Both the position numbers and the translations under genes were made by a program. 64,000 nucleotides of DNA, from the NCBI GenBank assembly GCA_035610835.1, contig CM069443.1:58359266-58423265 (forward strand). The letters run 5' to 3'. The stretch is from Ophiura sarsii (lineage: Eukaryota; Echinodermata; Ophiuroidea; Amphilepidida; Ophiuridae). Shown here one piece after another: positions 44,880 to 58,800 of the stretch (its first letter is position 1; every line of letters begins with the position of its first letter). The notes beneath the pieces are model-generated. The model worked only from the letters and a program-made list of their open reading frames with translations, was not told where the DNA came from and did no database searches.

Positions 44880-47034
44880 AAAGCATCTGAAATTCTAATC
44901 TAAGCGATGTGCTACGCTCAATATTACAGTGACCCCATTAAATTATACATTTGTATTCATCAGCCACAGGATTAACCAAGATGATTGACACAATCATGTA
45001 TAAACAAAAAACATGTGACCTTGCATTTGTCCTGTTTATGCGCGTAAAACCTTACTGCCATCCTTTTTTACTAATAACCTCTCTCTTTTAACTACAACAT
45101 ATACAGATAATATCCAACTAAAACAATATTAGCTACTGCACCAATTAAATTTGTCACCGCAACAATAAAAACCTCTTTTTAGTAAAATGTGTACATACAA
45201 ACTATCAAACTATCTATTATAGCAACACATCGCTAACAATGTAACAGTCATCGAATCTGGTTCCCCTGGGATCCTAAAGTACCAACCACAAACCATGTCT
45301 ACTGAAACCGCTCAACCAAAAACCATGCAACCCGATAACCGCAAAACCCGCGGACCGCGAAACCCGAGAACCGCTCTAGTTACTACTGCGTTAGCCTAAA
45401 AACTGTTTCGCGGACTTCAGCCCAATTTCGGTAAAATATTGTATCGGTAAGTCGAAGCCTTTTGATAGAATTAAAACATTTTGAGGGTGATCACAAAGCT
45501 TTAGTGAAAGATAAGACGTCTGGTGAGGGAGTTAAATTCTGCTCTAATTGAGCTCTCGTTTCCCAGGCTAATTAACAACCAAAAATAAGCTTATTTCGAA
45601 TTTGGGTGGTAAAGTTGCTGAATTCGACAGGTTTGACAAAACTTCCAAGAGAAATGGGATCAATACTAAACGATGTGTTACCCTGAATAAAGAGCATAAG
45701 TCAGTAATCGGGCTATTTTCAACCCCCCATTTTTTGGATTCTTTGAATGCTTGGGGTGAAAAAAGACCCCTGATGTTTTGTGGGCTTTTTGAATAAGCCT
45801 GTTCACGTTCACTATTTACAACCGCGCATGCTCAGAAATGTTATCGTCAAAAAAAATTGGAGATATAAAACAAGACCACCTCGACCGTAGACGGCCGTGT
45901 GATGAACTGCGACTCCTTGGGAATCCCCTGTGATTCTTTGTGTCATCAGTAATCATTTCATTTATCAGCTGCTTAATTATCAATACCCCAAAAGGTGCAT
46001 GTTCATGAAAAAAAAGAGATGTAACGGTAATCAAAACGCGAGTACAGTGCATTTTTTTGTGAAAGTGCAAAGTTCGCCACATTGGGAAAGTACAGCAACC
46101 TCGGCGTGTTAACTCTAATCAATTTTCTGCACAAAAATGTGCAAAAATGAGGTCTATTTTCCCGATAATTTGCGAAAATTGGGTCTAAAATGAAGCAAAA
46201 CCCCTAAAAATGGGTACCGTGTTTTCCAAAATCACCCCTAAAATGGGTAGGGGTTTTGAATCTCCAGCCGCACACCCCCGACCAAACCAAATCCCCCCCC
46301 CCCCCCCCCCTTCGGGCCAAATTCCCCAAAATTCCTTCTTTTCTGAAAACACATTTTATTTAGAAATTATTTTTTAACCCTTTGTATGCTTAGGATAAAC
46401 TTCTTTTTTATGTTTTTTATGTTTTTGCCAAAATACCAATGCATAATTTTTAATATATTTCCACATTTAAAATCATGGATTGAATGAGGTGGGAATGTTA
46501 GTAGGCCTACTTTTTAATTTTTTCTGTACTTTTTCTAGAAACACTAAATAGTCAAACTTTGGGAATATTTTTAAAGAGAAGGATAACTCCTTTTTCAACA
46601 AATAAGGTGTCATGAAAGGTAGTTCAATTTAGAAAATTCTCTCGCCAGCTTTTTCCATTTAATTGTTTCTAGTCTTTTTTGTGTCAATTTGAACTTTTCC
46701 CTTTAAAAATTCCCTAAAATGTTAATTTTCTCTAAAAGTAAACACTTTATTCACAAAAACTGGCACGATCACCCAAAGTGGCAGACCCATAGCAGTTTTT
46801 CAACTTGGCTAAAAATATTCAAATGTCCACAAATTTAGGGAATTAGAAATAAAGAAATATTAAGAAATATTGCAATTGCACTTAAAACCTATTCAAAAGG
46901 TATTGCTGAACCCTTTTGATGGTGTTTCTATTTTTCTGAGAGGGTGAAATAACCGAGTTAATTACATGTAGCTACCTTAATCACAGGCTCAATCCCAGTG
47001 TGTTTCTCAAATTTGTAATACTAACTAGGTAAAT
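44880..47034. other. Intergenic, nothing recognised
   Basis: AT-rich with a poly-C tract at about 46289-46310. Short frames here have no family motifs. Confidence 0.5.
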
Positions 47035-47292
47035 TAATAATTGAACGAACAACGCGAACGCAGTACCAAGATGATCGCACCCGAAATTATCACGCAAATG
47101 GTTGTGCACGCTTCACGCAATGTACACGATACGCTGCTTAGTTGTGTTTGTTCAATTATTAATTAATAATTGAACGAACAACGCGAACGCAGTACCAAGA
47201 TCGCGCCCGAAAGTATCACGCAAATGGTTGTGCGCGCTTCACAATGTACGCGATACGCCGCTTAGTTGTGTTCGTTCAATTATTAATTTACC
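47035..47292. mobile_element. Head-to-tail pair of palindromic MITEs
   Basis: Unit: TTAATAATTGAACGAACAAC, then GCGAACGCAGTACCAAGA, CACGCAAATGGTTGTG, then TTAGTTGTGTTCGTTCAATT. Two copies (about 47036-47163 and 47160-47287) share the central TTAATTAATAATTGAACG junction. A divergent relative is at 56880-57070. Confidence 0.85.
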
Positions 47293-49661
47293 TATAATAC
47301 TGTTCACAATTGGTAGCTATGTTGGTTGATTTTCCTTTTTTTTTGCAATTCAGGCAAACTATGTATCAAATTAAAGGACTTGACAAGAGAAATACAATAG
47401 TGAAAACCCCATATCAATACATGCCTCCATTAAAAAATAAAGGTTATGCCCTCTGAAAGACCCTGTACTCGGGGAACCTATCTCTTGTGATCATGTGACC
47501 TAAACACGCAAATCTGGTTTGTTTGTAGCAGACGTTATATAGAAGCCGATATTGGCACCAATCGCCACAACACGCCCGCTAGTGACTCCGTATGTTGCAT
47601 ATTTTGTATGTGTCATCATTATTTCTTTCCATGCCCTGTCGTATTTTGCGCTACAGAGAGCATTTTTAAAATATCAGTTTTTAAGGAGAAAACAGTCTCC
47701 CTTTTTAGAACCACAATTCCTAGCTCTTCCTAGCGAGTTCACAACAAATATGGTGACCACAGAGTACACACTGTGAAAATTACGCTCTGAATTTCTTTCT
47801 TTTTTAATGATGTTAGTCTTAATAAAAATTATATATTTCAAATTTTCAATATATCCGCTGTTAGTTTGTGAAATTCGAGCACCAAAAATGAAGAATTAAG
47901 GTGAGAAACTATTCATAGAGTTTGTCAACTTTTGTACGTGACCAGAATAGGAAATGTCTTAAACTCGCGTCGGCCAACATACAATTGTTAAAACAGCAAT
48001 TTGTGTGTTTGTTGATTTTAATTGATATACGAATTGTGATTTTAAAATAACCTCGCCCCAATACCTCCTTTAGACTGGACAGATTGAATTTGTTGAACAT
48101 TTTTAGAGCACTGCGGTGTGGTTTGGTTCGGAAGTCACATGGAAATGGTGGTCCCGTGCATTGGAAGAGCAATACCTCAGCACATAAAAAGGGGATCTTC
48201 CTGGGTCTGTATCTGTACACACATTGCCCTAGGTTACAGGGATCTTGGCGGCAATAACAATTCTGAAATTGTTCTATCAAGTAATGTATAGATATAGATA
48301 TACATTGTAGAAATACCACCAAGCACCAACTAACAGCACGAAACTAACCTAGCACCAAATCCTCTATTGAGGGATTAAAGGATTATACAGCTTTAATCCG
48401 TAATAGGTCTGGTCACTAGTCTAAGTTATAAATATATGAACTATCTTACACCAAGGATACACCCCTCCCCGACCGCCAACCCCCCGTGGCTTGTTTTGCA
48501 TTTTCCCTGACCGCCACCTCCCCCCTCCACCGGTGGCTTGTTTTCCATCCTCCCTGATAACCTACAGTACAACCCCAGGCAATTTGTTTTCCATCCTAGC
48601 CAACTGCCAATCCATGGCGTCTTGTTTCCCATCCTTCCCAAACACCAACCCCCAACAGCTTGTTTCGGATCCTCATGCGGAAAATAACAATCAATGCTAG
48701 TTCTAGTTGCGGTGACACACAAGGTTAGCGTTTTTGGGAGTCCAAGGATCTGGGACTCCCAAATTTTGAACATTTCACACTTCAGATTCTCAAAATGTGG
48801 ATAACATTTGATGAGTGAGTCCACAAATGCATTGATTACAACAGCATTCAACTGGCAAAATGTTTTAAAATAGCTATTTTTGGAACCCCAAATTCATAGG
48901 TGACCGCTACCCCTGGACTGACGCATCTAATACCAAATGCATTGCAGCACTGCCATAGCTACGGCGCATTAGGGACTGGGAGTGCGCATCGCCCTGCATG
49001 GGAAGTCTGACGCTTCCATGGGCACAGACCAGTGTAATTGTGTGCCAATCAGCGAGTTTGTTAATCGTTCTAGGCGTGAAACTGGCATTGATCAAATTTA
49101 CTTGTGAATTATTTGATGGCATATCAATCAAGCATGCATTAATTTTATGACAGCAAATCAAGGTGATGGCATGATTTGGACGTGGATAAGTTGTTTGGAA
49201 CCCATTGATGCAGGGAACCAGCATAACACCATGCAAATAATGGAAAGTCTTCATGTTAGTTTTTTACCCAATATAACATATTCCAAAATATTGGGACTGT
49301 CCTACATTCAATGGTGTAGTGCAACAAAGTCCTATCTGTAATGGCTGCCATTTGTAAGATTGAGTTTCCAATGTATCTTAAAAGCAGTTGTATTTATAAA
49401 TATAACATGTGGCGACCATTGCAGATAATGCCTTTTCATATGTATTTAACTGAGATATTAGTGAAAGCTGCTCTGCGTTAATATCTGGCAGCTATTTCAG
49501 ATAGAGCTATTAAAACCCTATACTCCCTGCCTGTAACACTTGACCAGCATAACTTTTTGAGTGATTCATTCACTTTTTAGAGTTTTATCCAGCCAAATTG
49601 CTGATTTTAATTTTAAAGTTAAAAATAGACCTTTATCATAATTATCATTTTGAAATTTCAG
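47293..49661. other. Region upstream of YEATS2; promoter not resolvable
   Basis: Should contain the YEATS2 promoter and any 5' non-coding exon, since AG at 49660-49661 before the coding exon looks like an acceptor. No CpG-rich island or clear core promoter is seen. 48470-48680 holds imperfect tandem repeats of GGTGGCTTGTTTTCCATCCT-like units. Confidence 0.4.
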
Positions 49662-49859
49662 GTTTCAACACAATATGTTTCATTGTGGGCAATAAGCTCT
49701 GTCGCTCTACCGCCCCGTATCTTACTCTCACCATCACCATGGCAACTAAGAGGAGCGCTGATGAGATGTCCCAGCAACCCGCTGAGGATCAAGACCCCGA
49801 CTATGAAATGGTTACGACGATGACATCCAGTAAACGTATGAGACTCCTGGAGCAAGATG
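49662..49859 (+). CDS. YEATS2: YEATS2 exon 1 (start codon; 49662-49738 is 5' UTR)
   Basis: Encodes [20 protein letters not shown], then [25 protein letters not shown] matches the vertebrate N-terminus (TDPDYED). ATG is at 49739-49741; donor GTATGT is at 49860. The sequence before 49662 ends in an acceptor-like TTTCAG, suggesting an upstream non-coding exon. Confidence 0.88.
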
Positions 49860-52800
49860 GTATGTGCTCATATTGACAATAAAATACATGTAGTCAGATC
49901 ACTAATTTCTTGATCCGAGTATCGGTGCTTGAGTCGAGTCCACACCATCCAAGTCTGAGTCCGGGTCTCTGGTGGCCGAGTACGAGACAGAGTCCATGAA
50001 AATCGGGACTCGAGACCAAGACCGGGCTTAAATCATTGCACTGCCGAGTATCACACTATCCGAATGTTGAACGCACAATAAGCCTTTCGGAAGAAAAAAA
50101 TCGGGATAAACCCATTGATTATCCTTTTCTGATGCATTGTGGGATAGAAAGGGGCATATTTTGCCCCTTTTCAATCCCACAATGCAACAGAATAGGATAA
50201 TCAATGTCTTTTTACCGATTTGCGATAAACCTTAAATGGACAGTGTAATGATGCACTGCATTCGTAACAGAACAGCAGGCGCCCTTGCACTACTCAGCTG
50301 CTGCTATTACCTCTTTTACCTACTAAAACAAATCACTTAAGTTTGATCTGCTCTAAATTGGTGAAGCCTCCTTGCAGCAGCAAATGAATACAGAAGGATG
50401 TGGTCGCATGTGAGGGCAACATGCGAACTGTGTGTTTCGTGAGCGTGCATCCAAAATTGCATACATGTACATGTGACTATAAATTCTTACGCTTACGCTT
50501 GGATTACTTTTGTGCGCGGAGAGATAATTAACCAAATATTTCTAGCCGATTTGGAACTGATTAAACTATAGACCAGATCAGGATTTTCAGGCACACAACA
50601 CATCACAGTTTTGACTTACATTTATATACATGTGTTACCTCCTGGGCTAGATCACTGGGTACCTCCATGGCCTATTTGAGATGTATAGCTTCCAAGTTGT
50701 TGCCCCGGTCATGTACATTAAATGATTTCAAAATCAAGATGTGCTTTCTTTTCCCATTTGGAATTTTGAGATTTTACATGTATTGTACATTCCTCATGTA
50801 CCGTGAATGAGACCTTTTACTTTTTGAATCATGTTTATATAATGTATCATGTCAATATATCAATTATTTTACAGCCAAAGATGTAACAGTGAAGCGTATT
50901 GATGCCATTATAAGGAAACAGTTTGACATCGAAATGAGACACAAAGAGAAGGAAATTATATTGATCGATGAGGTATGTTCTTCATCGTAGGGCTGGGATT
51001 TTGTCTATTATTCTGTTATTCGCCCTAAAGGGAGGGGGGGGGGGGGGATTTCTCTAATTATTGATTATTGAATTTTATCACCATATTTGGAAGCACCATG
51101 GCAAATGCATTAAAATGAGTACCAACATACTGTACCTAGTATTGGTACAGTAATTCTAGATCTGAGAGATAGACTTTGAAATTTGGAGATGGTTTCTGAA
51201 AAAACTGTTTTGTATATTGTGAAACTAATAGCTGCATGGAAAGTATTAGGGTTGTTGTCAAATGTGTGTGCATATTGTGTACAGTTGTAAATAGCTAACA
51301 TCATGCCTAAAAAAGCAATAATCACTTATAAGTTATAATAAAAACTTAATAATAAATTGCTTGTTTTGTTTGTTTTTATTCTTTCTGTATTTAGAGAATT
51401 CATCAAGCCAGAGCAATTCTAGACAAATTACGTGGATGCATAGTAGCCAGTTACTATGGAAATGTCTCAAGCTATCCAGCAGTAGCACGAGGAGAGGTAA
51501 ATAAATGAAACACTTATTGAAATATGGACCAACAGAGGAGACCTTTTAAGGGGACCAGGGCCCTATTTCATTTTAAAGAATCTTCCTAAGTTGAGCTTTG
51601 GGAAGTAGGATCTAAGTCTTGAGAATTACATGAGTCCTATTTCATGAGAAAAAAATGATGAATTTTAAAGATTCTTCATACGAAAGTGTTATGTTTCAAA
51701 CATAAGAAGAATTAACTTACCTTAGGTTAGTCTTTACTTAAATGAAATAGGGTCCAGGAAGCAAATCCGTTCATTTAATAATGTGTGACCAAATGCGATT
51801 GAGTTATTTATGTCATGAAAATATGCATAAGTTAAAGCCCCAGGCATCTACTAAATGGTGGACAAACTGACTGTGAATCTTACTAGATATTTTTTACAAA
51901 ATACAGAATCTATGGTGTTAAATTAATTAAAAAGGGGCATCGTCAAAATTACATTTTATGTTTCTTATCGTTTATCTTTGTTATATCAACTGATTTATAC
52001 GAACAATTTTTAAAAATACATTTAACCATGTTTTTGAAAAGGAATCGGAGTCTACTGAACATGGATTTCAAGAGTAAAAGGCATTTAAAACATTTGGTAT
52101 TGCAGCGCCCTCTATTGCTCAAATGTGGCAGATTGGCTGGTTTAAGCCACCGGTGGAATGAGTAGATGCCTGGGGCTTTAAGGAACATTTTGGTACCCAA
52201 GTTAATGTTATTTATAATTAACCAGATACAGATTATTGAAAATTACTTTGTCTCAAATCATTAAATAGAAATGGTCTAGTTATGGAATTTTAGATTTTGT
52301 TAACGAATCAATGGCATAAATGAAAATCAAATACCTCAAAATGTAGTTTAATTCTTTATTCTCATGAATTTGAGTCTTTGGTTGGATACAAGATGTATCA
52401 AAGATCAGAAATAAGACTTTTTATGAATTTGAATTATTATTTACCTTGTCCCACATTTGTGCTCTTAAATCAAATTGTGCCTCATTTACTCATGTTGGTT
52501 CACATTTATCCAATGTTTGATTTATGAAAATCACAACTAATAAAATAAATATTTGGATTAAGTGTATGTTAGGTCCCAGGCATGCATGTTAAAAGAGGCA
52601 CTATAGCCTAATCTAATATGACAACTTATTTAACCCAATCCGTGCAGCAAGCAAAGCAAAGCAGATTGGATTTGAATCACCCGGCCATCCAGCGAGTGAT
52701 CAAACAGACGCAGACCGCTGTACCCGCGGTCAGTAGCAGCAGCGACGCCGTTTCCTCCGTTCCCGAAGATACCAGCGTGGCGGCAGCGGCCGTGGAAGCG

Positions 52801-55800
52801 GTGCTCGGCAATGGAGACACGGAAGATGGCGCTCTCAGTCGACCCGAGACACCGGTGACACCCATGCTGAACGGAGAGATCTCGGAGCTTCTGAGCGGTT
52901 GCTCCACGCCAGATTCGGAGAAACTGAGTTTGAGCGACAGTCAGGATATGTTTTCTACTGTACTGCCGGGTCCTAAAGGGCCGAGAAACACTGGACTGGT
53001 ATGTGTACAATTTGTTGCATTTACAGGCATGATATTTTGTAGATAAAATGTGAAAGTAGATATTTTTAACTCTCAAAAGTAGATATTTCTGCCTAAATTT
53101 GCCTTTATTTAGCCAAAATTTAGACAATTTTGCACAAAAGTGTGCTGTTTTTTTATATTTCAAGGAATTTCTGATTTGTTCACCTGATATGAATATCATG
53201 CCTGCATTTATAATTGGGGTTAATATGGAATCTATAAATAAAAATCACCCTGTTTAGGTCAGAGCAAGCAATGTATTAAATATTAAATATCAGGGTTTAA
53301 TTTAGGGGTTAGGTGGGTTTTTCAAATTCAGGTGGGGGGAGCCAGTTTTGCCCACTAAATTGCGAGTTTTATCCCCGAGTCCATCCGGGAGTGCTAGGGT
53401 TAAGGAAATCGATGAAAAATATTCTGTGTGCAAAAAATTTCATCTGGAATAAAGACCACTATGTTGGAATCACAAACCTGTTACAGGATCTTGTTTTCAA
53501 AACCAAGTGGAAATGTTGAATTTTATAAAACATGATAAAAGAAGAACAGACTTATTAGTAACTTTGTGTGGAGAAAAATGAAGTCAATTGTTGCATTTAT
53601 CGTTTGTCCTATATAATAGGTGAACCTTTTTTACCGAGAGAAACCGATTTACATTTTTGTCCTCAAGGCATCTAAAACAAGCATAAGAGTATATGTTTTT
53701 CTTTCAATTTTTACTTACACGGTTCATGTGCTGAGTTTTCCATTGTAGAGGTTTCACCAAATCAAGTGTGCCAACATCAATTGCACAGATTGTAGGAAAT
53801 ACCCCCAGCCCTAGCATAAATGTCCAAGTCTTGTATATGTTTATATTAATTTAGTCACGTTTGATTTAACCAACAGAATAGCTTTGGAGTTGGACCGGCA
53901 TTACCCACATTAAAACCATCCATATCACAGGCACTGTCAGAAGACGGCTCTCGGTTCCATGTTAAGAAGCGGATTATTGTTGGAAATGTGTCCAAGTAAG
54001 TAAAAGTAGGACCTCCTCTCCCTTCACTGAAACCTGCTAGAATTGCTCCCAGTTCCATCTTTTTAGCAATGTATCCAGGTTAGTAAATATTGTAAATCAA
54101 TCGCACTGCAGGTACTGTCAGAACATGGCTCCCGGTTCCTTGTTAAGAAACAGATCGTTGTTGACAATGTGTGTGTCCAAGTAAGTGATCATTGTACCAT
54201 TTCCGCAATGAAACCAGCCATTCTGCAGGTACTCCGACATTCATCACTCAAAATATGAACCTACCCATCCATTATCACACCATTTTCAGGCAACCAAAAC
54301 TACAATATCCATCTTTTATTTTCGTAATGTTGATTGGGTTAATTCAGTTGTTGCATTGAGTCTATCTATAGTATAATCAGTTCCAAATTGGCTAGAAATA
54401 TTCTGTTTTTATCTCTCTGGGCACAAAAGTCATCCAAGCGTACGTGCGAGAATACGGTCACGCAAACACGGTTTTGGCCGCACGCACGCATCACACATAT
54501 GATGCACAGTTGAACAGTTCGTATGTTGCCTTAATGCGTGCCTGCGTCCTTCTGTATTCATTCGCTATTGTATAGAGGTTTCGCCAATTTGAAATTGGTC
54601 AAACTATAGACTAGCATCAGGTTTTTGAAGTATCTGCTTCAACCCCCAACCCTCCAGACACACACACACCCACATACCTTTTACTTCTATTGACCAAACC
54701 TTTAATATGATAACATGATAAAAGATGTAATTGTTTGAACATGAAATAATCTGTCATTTTTATGGTACCTTTTCATCAGATATATTCCTCCAGAGAACCG
54801 AGAAGACAGTGACCCCTCCACACATAAATGGATGGTGTATGTGCGAGGCCCTCATGATGAACCTCGCATTGATCATTTTGTCAAGAAGATTTGGATCTTT
54901 CTCCATCCGAGCTACAGGCCCAATGATTTGGTAGAGGTCAAGTAAGTCATGATAGATGCTGTTTAGGACAGGGGGGAAGTTGTATGCGGGAATTGACAAT
55001 TTATAGGATCCATTGGGCATTGGGGGGGGGGGGGAGTAACAAATTGCAACAATTTCCAAAAATTCACAAATTTCATACATTTTCAAAAACATTCACAAAT
55101 TTCATGCACTTTCAAACAACGAAAAAGCCTTTGCTCAATCCCCGGGCCAAACACCTATTCTTTTGTCCTCCCTTTTACCCCTCCCCCTGTTCTTCAGTCC
55201 ATCACCGCTGCAACACTTCCAGGGTAAGGGTTAACATTGTGTGACGCTCTGCTGCATAGCATTGAGCACTCTTCTATATTCTTATCTACAAGTATAAACA
55301 CTTTCCACACGGCAGTCGTCTCTAGACGACAGTTCCAAAATTTCACAAATGTTTCAAAAATGTCAAAATTATTTAATTTCATCCCCATATTTGGAATCAC
55401 CATAAGAAATGCATTAAAATAAGTACAAACATGCATAATATTGGACTGGTTCAGTAATTCTTGAGATAGACTTACAAAGTTTGGAAAGGTTCCTGAAAAA
55501 TCTGTTTTGTATATGGTAAAACTAATAGCCGCATGGAAATGGTTAATATTGATATATTTTTGCAATTTCAGAGAGCCTCCATTTCACCTGACTAGGCGGG
55601 GATGGGGAGAGTTTCCCATCAGAGTTCAGCTACACTTTGTGGATCCACGTAACAAGAAAGTAGACATTATTCACCATCTTAAGGTAAAGGACCGGAAAAT
55701 GGGTATTGTACGGGATAGGATTTGGGTTTTGTATGAATTTCATCCATTTCATTCAAATTGATGAATTAATCTGATGCATTTGAGCCTTTTATTTTCTACG

Positions 55801-58800
55801 GGACCAACTTACCAAAAATATTTCTCTTTTTAATTTGAAACGAAAAAAAAAATGTTTTTACACTTCTTTTTTTTTTTTAAACATTTGGGAATTTTCGAAA
55901 ATTGTTGAAAATTCACCAACAATTTTCACACACATAAATTGGGAGAGCAGAAAATACCTGATCAAGAAGTCGGAAAATCAGTTGGTTTTGTCTCCTGAGG
56001 GAATATTATGTCCGAATTTGGTCATAGGCGCTTGTTATTTAGCTTACATTTATAGAGAAATGACTGGTTGACCATATGTAAATAACCTAAATAATAAAAT
56101 CCTCAAGATGTTGGTTGTCATTTTCATTTTTGTTCAGCTCATATCGACTAGTAGCTTATGATATCAATACAATCTCCATGATGGTACCTTTACGTTCAGG
56201 TATTTTCTATCTTATATTATGATGAACTATTGAATTTCTATCAAATCATTGCCACCACAGATGAAATTTCATCCTAACCATTTTTTTTAGATAAACAAAT
56301 TTATATTGTATGGTCATTTTTATTTATTTTTCTCCAATAGTTGGATAGAACATACACTGGTCTGCAAACACTTGGAGCAGAAACAGTAAGTACACTATAA
56401 TAATATCAAATATGTTTGCCAGACTTTAGCTGTTAGGAAATGAAACCCTGTTTCTTGGCCAGACCGACAACATTTAAAATTTTGTGAAAGAAGAAAAATT
56501 AATTTACAAATGAATACTTACCCCCATGGTTTGGTCACATAAAGTTGAAATATATGCTGTAAATTTTGAAAATAGAAATGATAACCCTAACCCCAGTTAA
56601 GGGTTTTTGACCGGGATCACGATTTTCGAGGAAAAAACACCAACTAAATCTCCAGGAACCTGCCGGGATTCGATCTGGAGACCCTCTGCTCTCAAGCCCC
56701 ACATCCCAACCACTAAGCCACAGCCCTCAGCTACACATTCACCCAGTATACTGCGCTCACTATATAGGCTCGGTTGACTTTGCATAGAAAACCGACGGCG
56801 CATGCGTTTGGAGAGGGACTTAGGATAAGCATTTTTTAGCACTCAGGGATGTTAGGGTTAAGAATCAAATATTGTGATAGTCTAATTAATAATTGAATGA
56901 ACAATTTTGGAATAGCGTACTCTGTAAACAAGTGAATCAGTGTATGCTGCATAATGCATACACAAGCGTTACATAGTTTGAAAATATACGCACAAATTCC
57001 CAGCGCTAGCGCTAATTTGATCGCATATCTCGTAGCTGCATATACACTAGTGGGAACTTGTTCGTTCAAGATAAATCAGACTATATAGTTGATTACATTA
57101 ACATGCTTTAACTAGGTAAGGCAAACAGGGTCAGCAGTGCAAAAACAATAATTGAAAATTGGATTTTTAAATTACTCAGAATAAATATGTTCCAAAAAGA
57201 AAAATAATCACAAAAATAAATATCAATTGCAACAACATTCGTTATATATATTTTTTTTTATAGATTGTTGATGTTGAATTGGACCGATATCTGTTTGATG
57301 AAGCAGGTCAGCCAGTGTCACGACCGTCGACCCCCACTGTTACAAGTATCAAATACAAAGAAGGCTGTAAACCGGAGCCATCGTCACCAGGTGCTAGCGT
57401 AGTCATGCCAACAACACCAAGCCCTGCGCTACCACTAGACTTCAGGTCACTGACGCCCTCTACACCGATGGAAGTGTCTCCAGCAGCAAGTCCCTCGTTG
57501 TCTGGAAGTCGTAAAGGTACCCCCACGGCGGACATGATGCTGCCACCTAGTACAAAAAATCAGACTGGAAGTATCACTTTTGGTACGATGAGCGTTAAAG
57601 AGCAGGGTCATGCCATCAGTGGAGTTATAGGTGCCGGGGGAATAGTGACAAGGACACTGGTGAAACCATTGTCAGCAGCTGCGTCCAGTGGACAGCTAGC
57701 CATACAGCAACAGCAAGGAGGAAGGTTTGTTCGTGTCATGCCCCCTCTGGGTCCGATCACCAGTCAGGCCAAAACTGCTGCGATGTTATTATCCACTACA
57801 GTCGCCAAGTCACCGCTCTCCGTCGTGACGCAAACATCAGATGCAATTGTAGCTTCATCAAGATGGGCCGTTACTGAAGGCGAAAACACAAGTCCAGTTG
57901 TATCTCCTAATTTAGGCAATAGTCCACCAGTTACCACAGCTTCACTGACCACCAAAGCTGTGAATGTTGCAGAGGCTGCAGCCTCCACATCTCCAGGAAA
58001 AGGCGCTGCACTTGCAGTGCGAATCCAAGAAGGCAAATTGGTTGCAGATGTTTTTCCAACAGTACCACCAGCCGCCAGTTCTGTCAAGCCATCTCCAGTA
58101 GCAGTAGCTGCAGGAGGACTACCAAGTACCATTGCAACCCTTCCAACTATAGCCCAAATTGCAACAGCACCTGCAGCAGGTCAAATACAAAGAGTGCCAA
58201 ATGTATCTCCGCCCCTTGCACAAGGAGTGGCCTCAACACTACAGATGACAGGAGCGGTGAGTCCTCCTGGGGGTAAACTACCTGTAGCAAATCCCCCTAA
58301 ACCAGGGTCGGCTGGTGGTATCAAAGTGATCCCAACACGCACCGCAGCATTAGGTTCTCCAACTCAAGGAGCATCAACGTCATTGCCCATCATCCCAAAT
58401 CCTCCCCCTGGGACACAATACTACATCACGGCCAAGTCAACGGACCCCAATCTGCAAGGCAAAGTGATCCTCATACCCCAACAGGTGTTTGCCCAAGCCT
58501 CCGGGCAGAGCGTTCTTGTCGGCAGCAAAGGAGGAAGGCCAGGAGCGAGTCAGATCCAAGGGAAAGGTGGAGCTGCTCTGAAACCGACCCCGGCCACGAA
58601 AAGTTCCTTTCTTTCTCCAAGCAATGTGCTGATCCTTCCGCAAGGCTCTATTGTGCCTCCTCTTCCGCCTGGTAGTATTGTACAGATCCAGCAGGTGCCT
58701 TCACCGAGTAGGTCGGCTCCACCGCAACCCACTCAAACCAAACCGAGACTCGCCGTAGCACAGAAATCAGCTAGTGCCCCAGCTTTGGTCGGTGCCAAAA

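Noticed and set aside
47909..48322. 137-codon minus-strand frame as a possible intergenic gene
   Set aside because: No recognisable domain, no splice or promoter evidence; composition like surrounding non-coding DNA.
52630..53199. 189-codon minus-strand frame
   Set aside because: Antisense shadow of YEATS2 exon 4 and its intron.
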